The translations under genes were made by a program, and so were the position numbers. From NCBI GenBank assembly GCA_002867475.1, contig PKTL01000005.1, positions 1 to 52,720 on the forward strand: a stretch of DNA of 52,720 nucleotides, written 5' to 3'. The notes under the pieces were generated by a model. That model was not told where the DNA came from and ran no database searches. It worked only from the letters and a program-made list of their open reading frames with translations. The stretch's first letter is position 1, and each line of letters starts with the position of its first letter. Source of the DNA: Candidatus Woesearchaeota archaeon (GTDB lineage: Archaea > Nanobdellota > Nanobdellia > Woesearchaeales > BM511). This document shows, piece after piece, positions 33,297 to 42,482 of the stretch.

Positions 33297-34511
33297 TTAA
33301 CCTCTAATAGCCTCAACAGGATTTTCTTTTGCCGCCCTCATAGCTGGAATAATACCTGCAATACTTCCAACCATAAAACTTCCAAGTAAAGCACCAAATA
33401 TAAGAAACAGATTTAAGCTAACACCAATATCAGTCCCAACAAAATCATGAATTCCTTTTGTTCCAAAATAACTTATCAAACTACCAAATGCAACACCAAC
33501 AACACCTCCAATCAAACCCATAAGGCCTGACTCAAAAAAGAAAATGAAAAAGATATCACTATTTTTTGCGCCTATAGCTTTCATAACACCAATCTGATTC
33601 TTTCTTTCAAGGACAGAAGTAAGCATTGTATTTACAATACCTAAAGCACCAACTATTATGCTTATTGCAGCAATCATCCCAACAAATATTTGAACACCAC
33701 TAAGAACAGTATTAACCGTATCCAGTATGCTTTCAGGTGTTTGAACATTGAAATCTTCTTCTCCAACTTTAACATCTCTTCTTTTCCTAAGAAGCTCTTC
33801 AATATCCTCTTTTGCCTTATCAAGTACATCCTTATTTTTTGCTTTTACAGCAATTATATTAACGCTATCATCATGATCAAAAAGATCTAACATTACTTCT
33901 TCATTCATATGAACAATATTATCAAATATGAAACTGCCTTTCTTTTCAGTTATTCCAACAACTTCAAACTCTTCATCTTGAATTAAAATCCTATCTCCCA
34001 CATTTACAGGGCGATCAAGTCCAACCTTATCAGCAAAAAAATTATATCCAAGAACAACTTTTTTTGTATCTCCATCTTTTAACAATCTTCCTTGTTCTGT
34101 TCCGATATCAAGGATTTCATATGCATAATCTCTTTTTTCCCCATCAGGAATAGTCATAGCAAAACCAAAAATGAGACGGTCATTAAATTCTAATTTACCT
34201 GTTTTTAACACTCTTGGAATAGAATACTCTACTGTGTCAAGTTTTTCAATAGCATCAGAATCCTCAAGAGTTAAGGGATTACTAACTGCGCTTCCTGGAG
34301 GACCAGCACCAGTTATCCCTCCTGCTTGAACAGTCAAAACCTCAGTACTACTAATACCGAACTGACTACTTATGGCAAGCTTTAAACCATCACCCAAACC
34401 AATGAGTGCTACAACACTAGCAATACCAATAAAAATTCCAAGAAGCGTAAGCCAGCTTCTTGTTCTTTTTTCTTTTATATTGATTATTGCTAGCCTGAAA
34501 AACTCAAGCAT
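33297..34511 (-). CDS. MacB/FtsX-type ABC transporter permease 1
   Basis: A 404-residue paralogue of the following gene. It has helix 1 at SWLTLLGIFIGIASVVALIGLGDG, a MacB-like periplasmic-type domain, then VLERKNQIGVMKAIGAKNSDIFFIFFFES and two more helices, ending PAMRAAKENPVEAIRG. Two distinct permeases suggest a heterodimeric LolCE-like arrangement in place of the MacB homodimer. Such systems transmit force to extracellular partners rather than moving substrate through a pore. Confidence 0.88.
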   Translation of the reverse strand: MLEFFRLAIINIKEKRTRSWLTLLGIFIGIASVVALIGLGDGLKLAISSQFGISSTEVLTVQAGGITGAGPPGSAVSNPLTLEDSDAIEKLDTVEYSIPRVLKTGKLEFNDRLIFGFAMTIPDGEKRDYAYEILDIGTEQGRLLKDGDTKKVVLGYNFFADKVGLDRPVNVGDRILIQDEEFEVVGITEKKGSFIFDNIVHMNEEVMLDLFDHDDSVNIIAVKAKNKDVLDKAKEDIEELLRKRRDVKVGEEDFNVQTPESILDTVNTVLSGVQIFVGMIAAISIIVGALGIVNTMLTSVLERKNQIGVMKAIGAKNSDIFFIFFFESGLMGLIGGVVGVAFGSLISYFGTKGIHDFVGTDIGVSLNLFLIFGALLGSFMVGSIAGIIPAMRAAKENPVEAIRG

Positions 34512-34513
34512 AA

Positions 34514-35731
34514 TCAGTGCCTCTTATGGCTTTTTTTCCTTTTTTTGTAATACCAAAATCCTCCAACAGCAAGAACAACTATTATAATTATAGTTCCAAG
34601 ATTGCTTTTCTTTGCATTACTAGTATCACTTATTGAGTAGATATTCAAGGAAAGCTCTTTGTTGATAGAATGTTCATTATTCAATGAATCTTTAAATTCA
34701 AGAGTTATTGGAATTGTTATCTTATCATCATTGCTTTTTATTATGAAATCTGCAGTTTCATAATCATCGCTATCAATATTTCCCATATATTCTTGATTAT
34801 AGCTGCTAAGAAGAGCAAACGTATCTGAGGTTCCAATTTTTAAATTTGCAAATTGTATATCTCCAAAACCTCTATTGACTATCTTAAAGCTTACCTCACC
34901 ACTTGGAGATTCTTTTGTTAATTCTGAGCTATCTATGCTTATATCAATTTTTGGAACAGGATTGACTATCAATGTTATGAAATCATCTTTAGTATATTCC
35001 CTTCCTGTATTATCAAAATAGTTCAATTCTATAGGGACTTTGTAGATTCCAGGTTCAACATCAGGATAGGTTATTACATCATAGCTAACCTTTTTTGATT
35101 CGCCACTAGAAAGGATTCCAAGATTTTTTTCACTTACTCCATCAATTATTGCAAAAGGAAGATCTTCTCCATCATTATCAAATAAGAAAAGAGTTAAAGT
35201 GATGCTATTCACTGTTGAAAGATCATTATTTTCAATTTCAAAATTGATTTTACCAGTTTCTCCAGGATTAAGGGTTGAAGGAGAAATCTCAACATTTTTA
35301 AAAGTTAGATCAGAATCTCTTGCTTGAATATTGACAGTAAAAACTTTTTCTGTATAATCATCAGTGTTAGTGTTGGAGGTAATTTCAAATTTTAAGGTGT
35401 TACTTCCACTAACAGCTTTATCATCTATCCTAACTTTAAAATCAGTAACATAGCTTTGTCCAGTTGACAAACCACCTACATGATTTTCGACATCTTCTTT
35501 ATCATCCATACTAAAAGGATAATTTTCTAAGAATCTTATGTTGACATCTTCAGCAGATTCAGAACCAATATTTTCTATCTGTACATATACAGTTATGTAT
35601 TCTCCTGGCTCAGCAGGTAAAGGTTCATATCTAAGAAGTGTGGTTTTAAGTATTGCACTATCTGCAGCAAAGGATATGCTTGCAAACATTACAATAATAA
35701 GTAGCACTCCAAACATTTTTTTCATCTTCAT
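34514..35731 (-). CDS. Secreted CARDB-like surface protein with C-terminal anchor
   Basis: A signal peptide (MFGVLLIIVMFASISFA) is followed by about 340 residues of beta-sandwich repeats (PAEPGEYITVYVQIENIGSE; LNPGETGKINFEIEN; VPKIDISIDSSELTKESPSG), as in CARDB/COG1361 proteins. It ends with a single transmembrane helix and a basic tail (KKRKKSHKRH). It sits in the ABC operon between ATPase and permeases (4-nt overlap with the ATPase), so it probably works as the exported partner of the transporter. The role is inferred. Confidence 0.82.
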   Translation of the reverse strand: MKMKKMFGVLLIIVMFASISFAADSAILKTTLLRYEPLPAEPGEYITVYVQIENIGSESAEDVNIRFLENYPFSMDDKEDVENHVGGLSTGQSYVTDFKVRIDDKAVSGSNTLKFEITSNTNTDDYTEKVFTVNIQARDSDLTFKNVEISPSTLNPGETGKINFEIENNDLSTVNSITLTLFLFDNDGEDLPFAIIDGVSEKNLGILSSGESKKVSYDVITYPDVEPGIYKVPIELNYFDNTGREYTKDDFITLIVNPVPKIDISIDSSELTKESPSGEVSFKIVNRGFGDIQFANLKIGTSDTFALLSSYNQEYMGNIDSDDYETADFIIKSNDDKITIPITLEFKDSLNNEHSINKELSLNIYSISDTSNAKKSNLGTIIIIVVLAVGGFWYYKKRKKSHKRH

Positions 35732-36444
35732 TTTTTATTACCTCTTGGTTTTCTTTCTTTTGATTTTATTATCATTCCATCTTTTAAAAATTCTAATCTA
35801 TCTGCATGATTTCCAACTTCTTCATCATGGGTTACAAGGACTATTGTTGTGTGTTTTTCCTTATGAAGCTTTTTTAGGAAATCCATAACATTTTCACCCG
35901 TTTTTGTATCAAGATTTCCTGTTGGTTCATCAGCAAGAATAACATCTGGTTCAACCGCTAATGCTCTAGCAATTGCGACTCTTTGTTGTTGTCCGCCTGA
36001 AAGTTCATTAGGCTTATGGTTCATTCTTTCTCCAAGGCCAACCATATTAAGAAGGTCTTCAGCTCGTTTTCTTCTAATTTCAAGACTTACTCCTTGAAAC
36101 ATTAAAGGAAGCATGATGTTCTCTTTAGCAGTAAGTGTGTTTATAAGATTGAATTTTTGGAATATGAAGCCTATTTTTTTCCCTCTAATCTGAGCAAGAT
36201 CTGACTCATTAAGATGGCTAATATCTTCACCATCAAGAAATATTTTTCCTTTACTTGGTGTATCAAGACAACCAATCATGTTCATTGCAGTACTTTTCCC
36301 TGAGCCAGAGGGTCCCATTATAGCAACAAATTCACCTTGCTTTATCTCAACATTCAAACCTCTTAAAGCATGGACTTGATTTTCTCCAAGATTATATGTT
36401 TTCCACACATCTTTTACTTTGATAATCGCTTTTTGGCTGCTCAT
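35728..36444 (-). CDS. ABC transporter ATPase, MacB/LolD type
   Basis: The 238-residue nucleotide-binding protein has Walker [10 protein letters not shown] (44-52), the Q-loop region [16 protein letters not shown], signature [14 protein letters not shown], Walker [13 protein letters not shown] and the H-loop [25 protein letters not shown] is typical of the LolD/MacB/FtsE subclass. First gene of the four-gene operon that runs leftwards to 32072. Confidence 0.93.
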   Translation of the reverse strand: MSSQKAIIKVKDVWKTYNLGENQVHALRGLNVEIKQGEFVAIMGPSGSGKSTAMNMIGCLDTPSKGKIFLDGEDISHLNESDLAQIRGKKIGFIFQKFNLINTLTAKENIMLPLMFQGVSLEIRRKRAEDLLNMVGLGERMNHKPNELSGGQQQRVAIARALAVEPDVILADEPTGNLDTKTGENVMDFLKKLHKEKHTTIVLVTHDEEVGNHADRLEFLKDGMIIKSKERKPRGNKK

Positions 36445-36567
36445 CTTTTAATCAATTAAATTTTTAGTTTATAATACTTATGAATTTTAATTCAATCACT
36501 TATGAAATTGAGGTAGAAAAAGAGTTTTTCTTTTATATAGATTTACTTGAAAACACGAGTCCAAAGA

Positions 36568-36575
36568 TTTAAATA
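36568..36575 (+). promoter_or_regulatory. TATA box opening the prepilin-like locus
   Basis: TTTAAATA ends 23 bp before the ATG at 36599, consistent with leaderless transcription of the first gene of the locus. Confidence 0.5.
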
Positions 36576-36598
36576 GGTTCATATCAATTTTTTTTGTT

Positions 36599-36838
36599 AT
36601 GAAAAGAAAAGGAGACATAAGCATAAATATGATAGTTGTTGCAGTCATAGCTTTAGTTGTCTTATTAAGTGTCATATTGATATTTAATTCTAGGATGAAT
36701 GTAGCAGCTGGAGGATTATCGGACTGTGAATCAAGAAATGGTGTGTGTCAACCAAGCTGTAATTCTGAAAAACATATTTCTTTAGATCTTGATTGTGAAA
36801 ACAATGAAAAATGTTGTGTTCCTATAATAGGTTCTTAA
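36599..36838 (+). CDS. Prepilin-like protein with six-cysteine (defensin-like) domain
   Basis: The 79 residues begin MKRKGDISINMIVVAVIALV: basic residues, Gly, then a hydrophobic helix, as in archaeal class III (prepilin) signals cut after Gly. After a short linker comes a cysteine domain with spacing C-x6-C-x3-C-x11-C-x5-C-C (CESRNGVC, then QPSC, ending KCCVP). That order is the beta-defensin pattern, though convergence is possible. It is related to the gene at 43368, which shares the KGDIS start and cysteine order. Predicted to be displayed outside the membrane. Confidence 0.7.
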   Translation: MKRKGDISINMIVVAVIALVVLLSVILIFNSRMNVAAGGLSDCESRNGVCQPSCNSEKHISLDLDCENNEKCCVPIIGS

Positions 36839-36893
36839 GTTCTTAAGCTTTTTTGGAGTAAACTTTAAATACCACCAAATAGAAGATTTAATC

Positions 36894-37019
36894 ATGGATA
36901 AGAAAGGGCAGATAGGTGACGCATTAAAAGTGGGTATAATAATAATTTTGATATTGGCTTTTTTCATCTTGCTTATAGCTGCTTTCATAAAAAAGATAGA
37001 TCTAGGTGTTCCAGGATGA
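36894..37019 (+). CDS. 41-residue prepilin-like protein
   Basis: ATG 36894 gives MDKKGQIGDALKVGIIIILI followed by more hydrophobic residues and a short basic/acidic tail. KKG before a hydrophobic helix is the class III signal. Its TGA overlaps the next ATG (ATGA), so it is translated with the following gene. It would be little more than a pilin-like helix once processed. Confidence 0.65.
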   Translation: MDKKGQIGDALKVGIIIILILAFFILLIAAFIKKIDLGVPG

Positions 37020-37978
37020 GATTGCATGGAAAGAAAGGAGTGACATGGACAGCATTAGTTGCTGTTGTTTTAGTAGTGATCGCAGCTGCAGTAATACTTC
37101 CCATGGGTTTTAGGTTATATAGTCAAACTCAAAAAGCAGAAGATAAAGCTTGTGCATTTAGTCTTTTGATGAGTTCAAGTGCAAAACTTCTTGGGCGAGA
37201 ATTGATAAGTCCAGAATGTCAGCATAGAACATATGTACTTGGAGAAGATAATTTTTCAATCGATGCAAAGTTCAATAAAAATTATGATGATAGTGTTGAT
37301 GATGCAAGCGATTATGAACCAAATTCCTATTATGTAACTCATTTTAAAGATTCTTCTATTGATGAAACAACACTTAAATTAGAGTGGTCGCTTGATGAGT
37401 TTATGGCTCAAAGATTGAAAGATTGTTGGGTTACAGTTGGAGAAGGTAGTTATGATATTTTTGATGAATGGATAAGTCTTCTTGATTGTGGAAATGATGG
37501 AGTGTATAGAGAATGTGACACAAATAGTGATGCTGGGTTTCTTACTCTTGCAAGAACTGTGTGGGATTCAGTAAAAAATAGGGATAATGTAATATCATAT
37601 TGTCTTTTATGTTCTGCAATACATTTTGAAGACGATTTAAAGCAAAAAGTGCCTTCCACTATAAAGTCCTTAGATGAATGGCTTTGGTTTAATCCTGTCC
37701 CAAACACAAATATTGGGTATAATGTATTTTTGATTAAAAACACGAATGCTCCATCTATAAGCAAAGTATATGATAATTATACTATTCAAGAAAGTCAAGC
37801 AATAATATATAAAAAAATAAAGATTGATTCAGCATTAGTTGATTATTCTATAGATAAATATGATATAGTAAAATCTCTTTTTAATTTAAATAATCCTGAA
37901 TCTGTTGAATATGTCCATTACGTTGAAGTTGTAGATTATCAAGATCTAGAAAAAGAATGCAGTTTTTTAATAGGATAA
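37016..37978 (+). CDS. Prepilin-like surface protein, 320 residues
   Basis: MRLHGKKG then VTWTALVAVVLVVIAAAVIL forms a class III-type start. The mature part is about 285 residues with several cysteines (CAFSLL, SPECQH, CWVTVG, LLDCGN, YCLLCS), suggesting disulfides outside the cell. No known enzymatic motif was found. It overlaps the 41-residue gene before it and is followed after 2 bp by another prepilin-like gene. Resembles minor pilins in design, not in recognisable sequence. Confidence 0.65.
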   Translation: MRLHGKKGVTWTALVAVVLVVIAAAVILPMGFRLYSQTQKAEDKACAFSLLMSSSAKLLGRELISPECQHRTYVLGEDNFSIDAKFNKNYDDSVDDASDYEPNSYYVTHFKDSSIDETTLKLEWSLDEFMAQRLKDCWVTVGEGSYDIFDEWISLLDCGNDGVYRECDTNSDAGFLTLARTVWDSVKNRDNVISYCLLCSAIHFEDDLKQKVPSTIKSLDEWLWFNPVPNTNIGYNVFLIKNTNAPSISKVYDNYTIQESQAIIYKKIKIDSALVDYSIDKYDIVKSLFNLNNPESVEYVHYVEVVDYQDLEKECSFLIG

Positions 37979-37980
37979 AA

Positions 37981-38157
37981 ATGATAAAAACAACATATTT
38001 TATGCTAAAAAATCACAGAGGTGAGATGACTTGGAGTCAAGTAGTTATGGCAGTTCTTGCAGCAATAGTTATTGTAATCTTTTTCATTATCGCATTTAAA
38101 TCAAAAACAGGTATGGGAAGTGTAATTGATGAAATGGGTACGAGGTTTTTCAATTGA
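37981..38157 (+). CDS. 58-residue prepilin-like protein
   Basis: ATG 37981 immediately follows the previous stop. The protein has NHRGEMTWSQVVMAVLAAIV, a basic-Gly start and hydrophobic helix, then a short hydrophilic tail. The E at position 2 after Gly is reminiscent of the +5/early acidic residue of type IV pilins. Its TGA overlaps the TTG start of the next gene. Confidence 0.6.
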   Translation: MIKTTYFMLKNHRGEMTWSQVVMAVLAAIVIVIFFIIAFKSKTGMGSVIDEMGTRFFN

Positions 38158-38969
38158 AATGTAAAAAAGGGATGATTTTTGGTCCTGTAGTGTATGCAAT
38201 AATTGCTATAATAGTTATAGGTGTTTCTCTTCCAATAGCAAATATCATAATAACAAATTCAAAACAAGTAGATACTGAAGAATTTCTTGAACTTTTAAGA
38301 GGAGAAAACATTTCTGGCTTTGTTCCAACACCTTGGTACGAAGCAGCCGAAGAAGACTATAAGACTGCTGTGGCTTCAGTAAACACATTAAGTACAGCAA
38401 TAAATATAATTGATTATGCAACTGAATTTGATAAAATTAATAACGCAGTAAAAAATTCTGACCCAGAAGTTACTTTAACGGGGAAAGCGACTGGAAACAC
38501 TCAAGGTGTTTGTTGTATGTTGAAAGTTGAAAGTCCAAATGATAATTTTAATTTATATTATGTAAAAGAAGGAAATTGTGGTGAAAAAGGGGCAGAAGTA
38601 TCAGGTTCTTTATGCAGGTGTCCAACAGGTCAATTAAATCTTAAGGAGGGTCCTTGTATCTCTTTCAAAAAGGAAAGTGTCAAGATAGAAAATTTTGAGA
38701 TACCTCATGATATTAGTTCTTCGGGATTTTCTAGTTATTATAATTATGCAACTAACAATAATGATCCAAAATATATTGTATATTTTGAAAGCTTTCCAGA
38801 GGGGGAAGAAAAAGCTTGGCAACCAATAAATATGAAATTTTTCCTTGCTAGTGCAGGAATACAAGTGGCTCTTTCTCTAGGCGGTGATCTTTGGGGCGTT
38901 GGAAAAAAAGCATTAAAGAAAACAGCTCCTGAAGTTGCTGAAGCAGCAGTTGAAAGCATGGTTAAATAA
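38154..38969 (+). CDS. Prepilin-like protein, N-terminal half of a possibly split gene
   Basis: A TTG start (TTGA overlap) gives MKCKKGMIFGPVVYAIIAII, a class III-type N-terminus. The 271 residues include cysteine-rich TQGVCCML, EGNCGEKG and LCRCPTGQ. The C-terminal helix APEVAEAAVESMVK stops at TAA 38967, and the next gene is in the same frame, continuing AKEDIIEEVSEEILDAAETK after this single stop. The two may be one gene of about 1150 codons interrupted by a nonsense codon. Confidence 0.65.
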   Translation: MKCKKGMIFGPVVYAIIAIIVIGVSLPIANIIITNSKQVDTEEFLELLRGENISGFVPTPWYEAAEEDYKTAVASVNTLSTAINIIDYATEFDKINNAVKNSDPEVTLTGKATGNTQGVCCMLKVESPNDNFNLYYVKEGNCGEKGAEVSGSLCRCPTGQLNLKEGPCISFKKESVKIENFEIPHDISSSGFSSYYNYATNNNDPKYIVYFESFPEGEEKAWQPINMKFFLASAGIQVALSLGGDLWGVGKKALKKTAPEVAEAAVESMVK

Positions 38970-38993
38970 GCAAAAGAGGATATTATAGAAGAA

Positions 38994-41600
38994 GTGAGTG
39001 AAGAAATTCTTGATGCTGCCGAAACTAAGTTAACTAATGAATTAATCGAATCTTCAAATGAGATAGCGTTGCTTGGTGCTAGAACTATTTTAATTAAAAA
39101 ATTAGGAAAAATTACAGGAAATAAAGTGTTTAAATTTTTAGATACTGCTTCTTCATATTCTATGTCAATTAAAGGAACGGGTATAAAATTAGAATCTTTA
39201 ACTTTAGATGATTTAGCTATAAAACTTGATTTAGATGGAAATGATCTAAATATTTTTAAATCTAGATTTAGCGAATTTGCAGATAGTAATGGAAAAATTC
39301 ATTTTGATATTAGTACTCTTTCTCAAGATGGTAAAAGAAATTTTTTAGACGAATTTGAAGATTATATTGGAGATCGGATTAAAGAAGGTCCTTCTTTTTT
39401 TAATAGATTAAAAGGAAATACAAAAGAACTTGATACTTTTTCAAAAGCATTATTGAATGCACCTGAAAATTTTGAAAAAAGTTTAGAACTTTTTGATAGT
39501 AAAGCTCTAGATGCATCAACATTTGATAAAGCATTTACAAAAGGTTGGAATGATGCTGAATCTCTTTTAGGCAATGGAAAAACAATAAATCTTCAAGAAG
39601 TTTTTACAGATGAGACAACTTTAAAGAAATTTATAAATATATTAAAAACAAACAGGGAAAAAATAAATAATAGATTAAAGGATACATCTAAAATAAAAAA
39701 TCTTGCAAAAAATTTAGAAGAAGGATTTTGGTATTTTCTTGGTGCACCAGAAAAAGATGCATCTAGCTATGTTGAATATTTATTTAAAGGAGGTGCGGGT
39801 TGTGCAATTAGGGGTGGTGGAGCTGTAGTAACTGGTGCTACTGGAGAAGTTGTTGGCGCATTTTCTGAAACTGCAGGCGATGTTTTAGATTATGCAGCTA
39901 TGGGTTTAGCAATGAATAGTGCAAAAAATTGTTATGCTTTAGCAAGAACAACCATATTCCCTATCGTAGCATTACTCTACATGTTTGAAGATAATGAAGT
40001 GGTCAAAAATTCAAAGTTTGATTATGTCTCTGATAATGACCTTCATTTAGCGATTAACAATAAGCTATTTGCAGCTGGGCAAGGTGAAAGTATTGCTCTT
40101 AATAATATAGAAGATTATAATATTTATATGACTGGGAAAGGAATTGGAGAAGGAATTGGAGATACTAAAACTAAATCTTTACATTTTGTAAGTCCTTGTA
40201 AAGTCGATATGGAAATCAGTAAAAATTATTGCGATGTGACTTTAGAAAGTACAAAATTATATGCTGCAAAAAAAGAAGGTGCCAAAGTTTCAGTTATTCC
40301 TTTAAGATTAAGATCTTCTGATCTACCTTTTTCTATAGATAAAATAAAAACTTATTATGTTTGGGATTCATTATCTCTTGAGAATAAACAGGATTTAATA
40401 GATGATGGGATGACTAATCAGGAAGGTATTTTAAATAATGTAATGGGTTTTTTATTTAATGAAGAATCTGATAAAAAAGACGTATCTTTTATTCTTGCTA
40501 ATGAAATAGCTTATGATGAAGATGCTTTCATGCATTTTACAACTCAAGTCATAGGTAAATATGGTTATAGTTGTGAAGATTTTATTGATATGTATGAAGA
40601 GGAATATATTGATCAATTTATATTAAATAGTATAAAATCTAAACCCTTATTAGGTTTTAGTAAAGCTAATTTTCCTGAAGCAATTCCTATTGAAACTTCT
40701 AATAATGATAAATATTATGAAAAAAGTGATGGTTGGTTAGAAACTGAAGACCATGATTATATAGAAGTTGATTATTATAGCTTTACAAATGATGCAGTTA
40801 TTTTAATAAATTCAAATAAAGAAAAAATTGAAAATTATAAGAGCGCTTGCTCCAATGAAGAAAAAGCATTTTATGATTTATTGTATTTAGATATTGTTCC
40901 TGTTAATACAGATTTTTCTCCAACTTTTGATGTCACATTTTATGCTGTTGAGAAAATATTGAATGAAATATTTGGTAGTGACCTATATACAAGAACTACT
41001 CTTCCAGAGTATAAAAAAGAAGAAACATTTGATTTAATCAATCTTCAAGATGTAGAAACAAGTTTTAATTTATTTGATTATTATCTTAGAGAACAATATG
41101 ATACTATAAATGTAATAGAGTTTAGTACATATGCTGCTTATAAGGATCAGTTGCAAAAAGCTTATGGTCAAGTTATTAAAAAAGGTGCACCAACACCTAG
41201 TAATAAAATAACTATACCTTCAATAAAAGCAAAATGTGTTGAAGTTAATATTTTAGGGTTTGCTAAAGATCAACCAGCAAATTATTGTTATACAACTTAT
41301 GATTGGACCGATGAAGCATTTCAATGGGGATTAGAAGGGGGAATTTTTGCTGCAAGTTTACTTCTTGCTCCAGAAACAGGAGCGACTTCGTTAGTAATGA
41401 TGTTAAAAGCAGCAGATCTTGCAGCAGTTGGATATGCTATCTATAAAGATTATAATGATAAATATCCTCATAATGATATTATTGATACAGATGATGGAAT
41501 AAATGATTATTCTAAAAATGATGAATCATCTAGTCCAACAACTTCTGTAGCTTCAAATAATGTAGAATCTCCTAATGATGAAAATGTCGGTGGAGCATAA
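38994..41600 (+). CDS. Large surface protein of unknown function, 868 residues
   Basis: A GTG at 38994 is the first usable start, but no ribosome binding site lies at the right distance and there is no N-terminal signal. The frame is continuous with the preceding gene apart from one TAA. An N-terminal helical part (about 1-260) is followed by a glycine/alanine-rich hydrophobic segment (about 265-325, GGGAVVTGATGEVVGAF), a long mixed domain with paired cysteines, a second hydrophobic stretch (about 795-835) and a Ser/Asn/Asp-rich tail. No family recognised. Confidence 0.6.
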   Translation: MSEEILDAAETKLTNELIESSNEIALLGARTILIKKLGKITGNKVFKFLDTASSYSMSIKGTGIKLESLTLDDLAIKLDLDGNDLNIFKSRFSEFADSNGKIHFDISTLSQDGKRNFLDEFEDYIGDRIKEGPSFFNRLKGNTKELDTFSKALLNAPENFEKSLELFDSKALDASTFDKAFTKGWNDAESLLGNGKTINLQEVFTDETTLKKFINILKTNREKINNRLKDTSKIKNLAKNLEEGFWYFLGAPEKDASSYVEYLFKGGAGCAIRGGGAVVTGATGEVVGAFSETAGDVLDYAAMGLAMNSAKNCYALARTTIFPIVALLYMFEDNEVVKNSKFDYVSDNDLHLAINNKLFAAGQGESIALNNIEDYNIYMTGKGIGEGIGDTKTKSLHFVSPCKVDMEISKNYCDVTLESTKLYAAKKEGAKVSVIPLRLRSSDLPFSIDKIKTYYVWDSLSLENKQDLIDDGMTNQEGILNNVMGFLFNEESDKKDVSFILANEIAYDEDAFMHFTTQVIGKYGYSCEDFIDMYEEEYIDQFILNSIKSKPLLGFSKANFPEAIPIETSNNDKYYEKSDGWLETEDHDYIEVDYYSFTNDAVILINSNKEKIENYKSACSNEEKAFYDLLYLDIVPVNTDFSPTFDVTFYAVEKILNEIFGSDLYTRTTLPEYKKEETFDLINLQDVETSFNLFDYYLREQYDTINVIEFSTYAAYKDQLQKAYGQVIKKGAPTPSNKITIPSIKAKCVEVNILGFAKDQPANYCYTTYDWTDEAFQWGLEGGIFAASLLLAPETGATSLVMMLKAADLAAVGYAIYKDYNDKYPHNDIIDTDDGINDYSKNDESSSPTTSVASNNVESPNDENVGGA

Positions 41601-41608
41601 TATTAATA

Positions 41609-42364
41609 TTAGGATAAACTAATAATTGTTGAGGTTGCATCATCTTTTAAAACTCCAACGTAGAAACCGCCGTAATGAATTGAGTAATCAGCTTCAAATC
41701 TATCTTGTGTATCTTTTATCTTCATCATATAGATGCCTTCTTTTGGCTGTTCTGAGAAATCAAAAAGAACCTCATTCTCATACTCTTTCCCATAATAAAC
41801 CATTGTGTTAGGGATGCTTTTTTCCCAATCTTCATCAATAAAGATGTAAGCATAGACTCCATCACTTTCAAGCCTTTCAAGAATAAAACCATCAATAACT
41901 CCATCGTTTGGATCCATCTCTTGATTTATACTCATCACTAACTTATCATTTTCGTAATAATTTCTTGGAAAATAGTTGCCTTTGTACCAACCTTCGCTGC
42001 TAAAAACTGTACCAAGAGTTTTTTCTTGCTGACTGCCAGTTCCATCAACATAGCTTTCTCCTTTTCCAGCTTCTTCAACATCAATATTAAAACCATTTTC
42101 AGTTTCGTCAATCCAGTTCTTAGGATTGTTGCTATAATGCTCTCCAGTGAAAAAGAAGAAATAATAGATGTTTCCAGCAATAACTAAAATAAGTATTATA
42201 GTTAATAAGGGTATCAAATGATTTTTCTGTTTAGGTTCAGGATTATTATTTTGGCTTAACATTTGATTTATTTGTGTTTGATTGAAACCTTTCTGTAAAT
42301 AATAATTTCTGATCTGTAATTCAGTATAGCCTTGCTTTCTAAAATTTTCAACCTCTTTATTCAT
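41609..42364 (-). CDS. Single-pass membrane protein with extracellular beta domain
   Basis: ATG 42364 (MNKEVENFRKQGYTELQIRN) lies 22 nt after a minus-strand TATA element (TATATAAATA, 42386-42395), so it fits a leaderless start; a GTG at 42385 abuts that TATA and is rejected. Residues 1-40 are two short helices of a UBA-like repeat, then a membrane helix (about 52-72) and about 175 residues with SEGWYKGNYFP and SIHYGGFYVGVL, probably beta-rich. It is the only minus-strand gene inside the prepilin-like locus. Function unknown. Confidence 0.6.
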   Translation of the reverse strand: MNKEVENFRKQGYTELQIRNYYLQKGFNQTQINQMLSQNNNPEPKQKNHLIPLLTIILILVIAGNIYYFFFFTGEHYSNNPKNWIDETENGFNIDVEEAGKGESYVDGTGSQQEKTLGTVFSSEGWYKGNYFPRNYYENDKLVMSINQEMDPNDGVIDGFILERLESDGVYAYIFIDEDWEKSIPNTMVYYGKEYENEVLFDFSEQPKEGIYMMKIKDTQDRFEADYSIHYGGFYVGVLKDDATSTIISLS

Positions 42365-42482
42365 AAAGTTCTTTCTTGAATCCACTATTTATATAATTTC
42401 CTCATAGTTATTTTAAAAAAGATTTTTAAATAATAAAGTAAAAGATTGAATTATATCACAATTTTTTGTGAGGGGGGAAATT

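Noticed and set aside
32072-33316. Start of permease 2 at 33316
   Set aside because: It would overlap the previous gene by 20 nt; ATG at 33295 directly after that gene's stop has a ribosome binding site and a normal FtsX-type beginning.
41609-42385. GTG start at 42385 for the minus-strand membrane protein
   Set aside because: The GTG is adjacent to the TATA element itself; ATG 42364 is at the usual leaderless distance.
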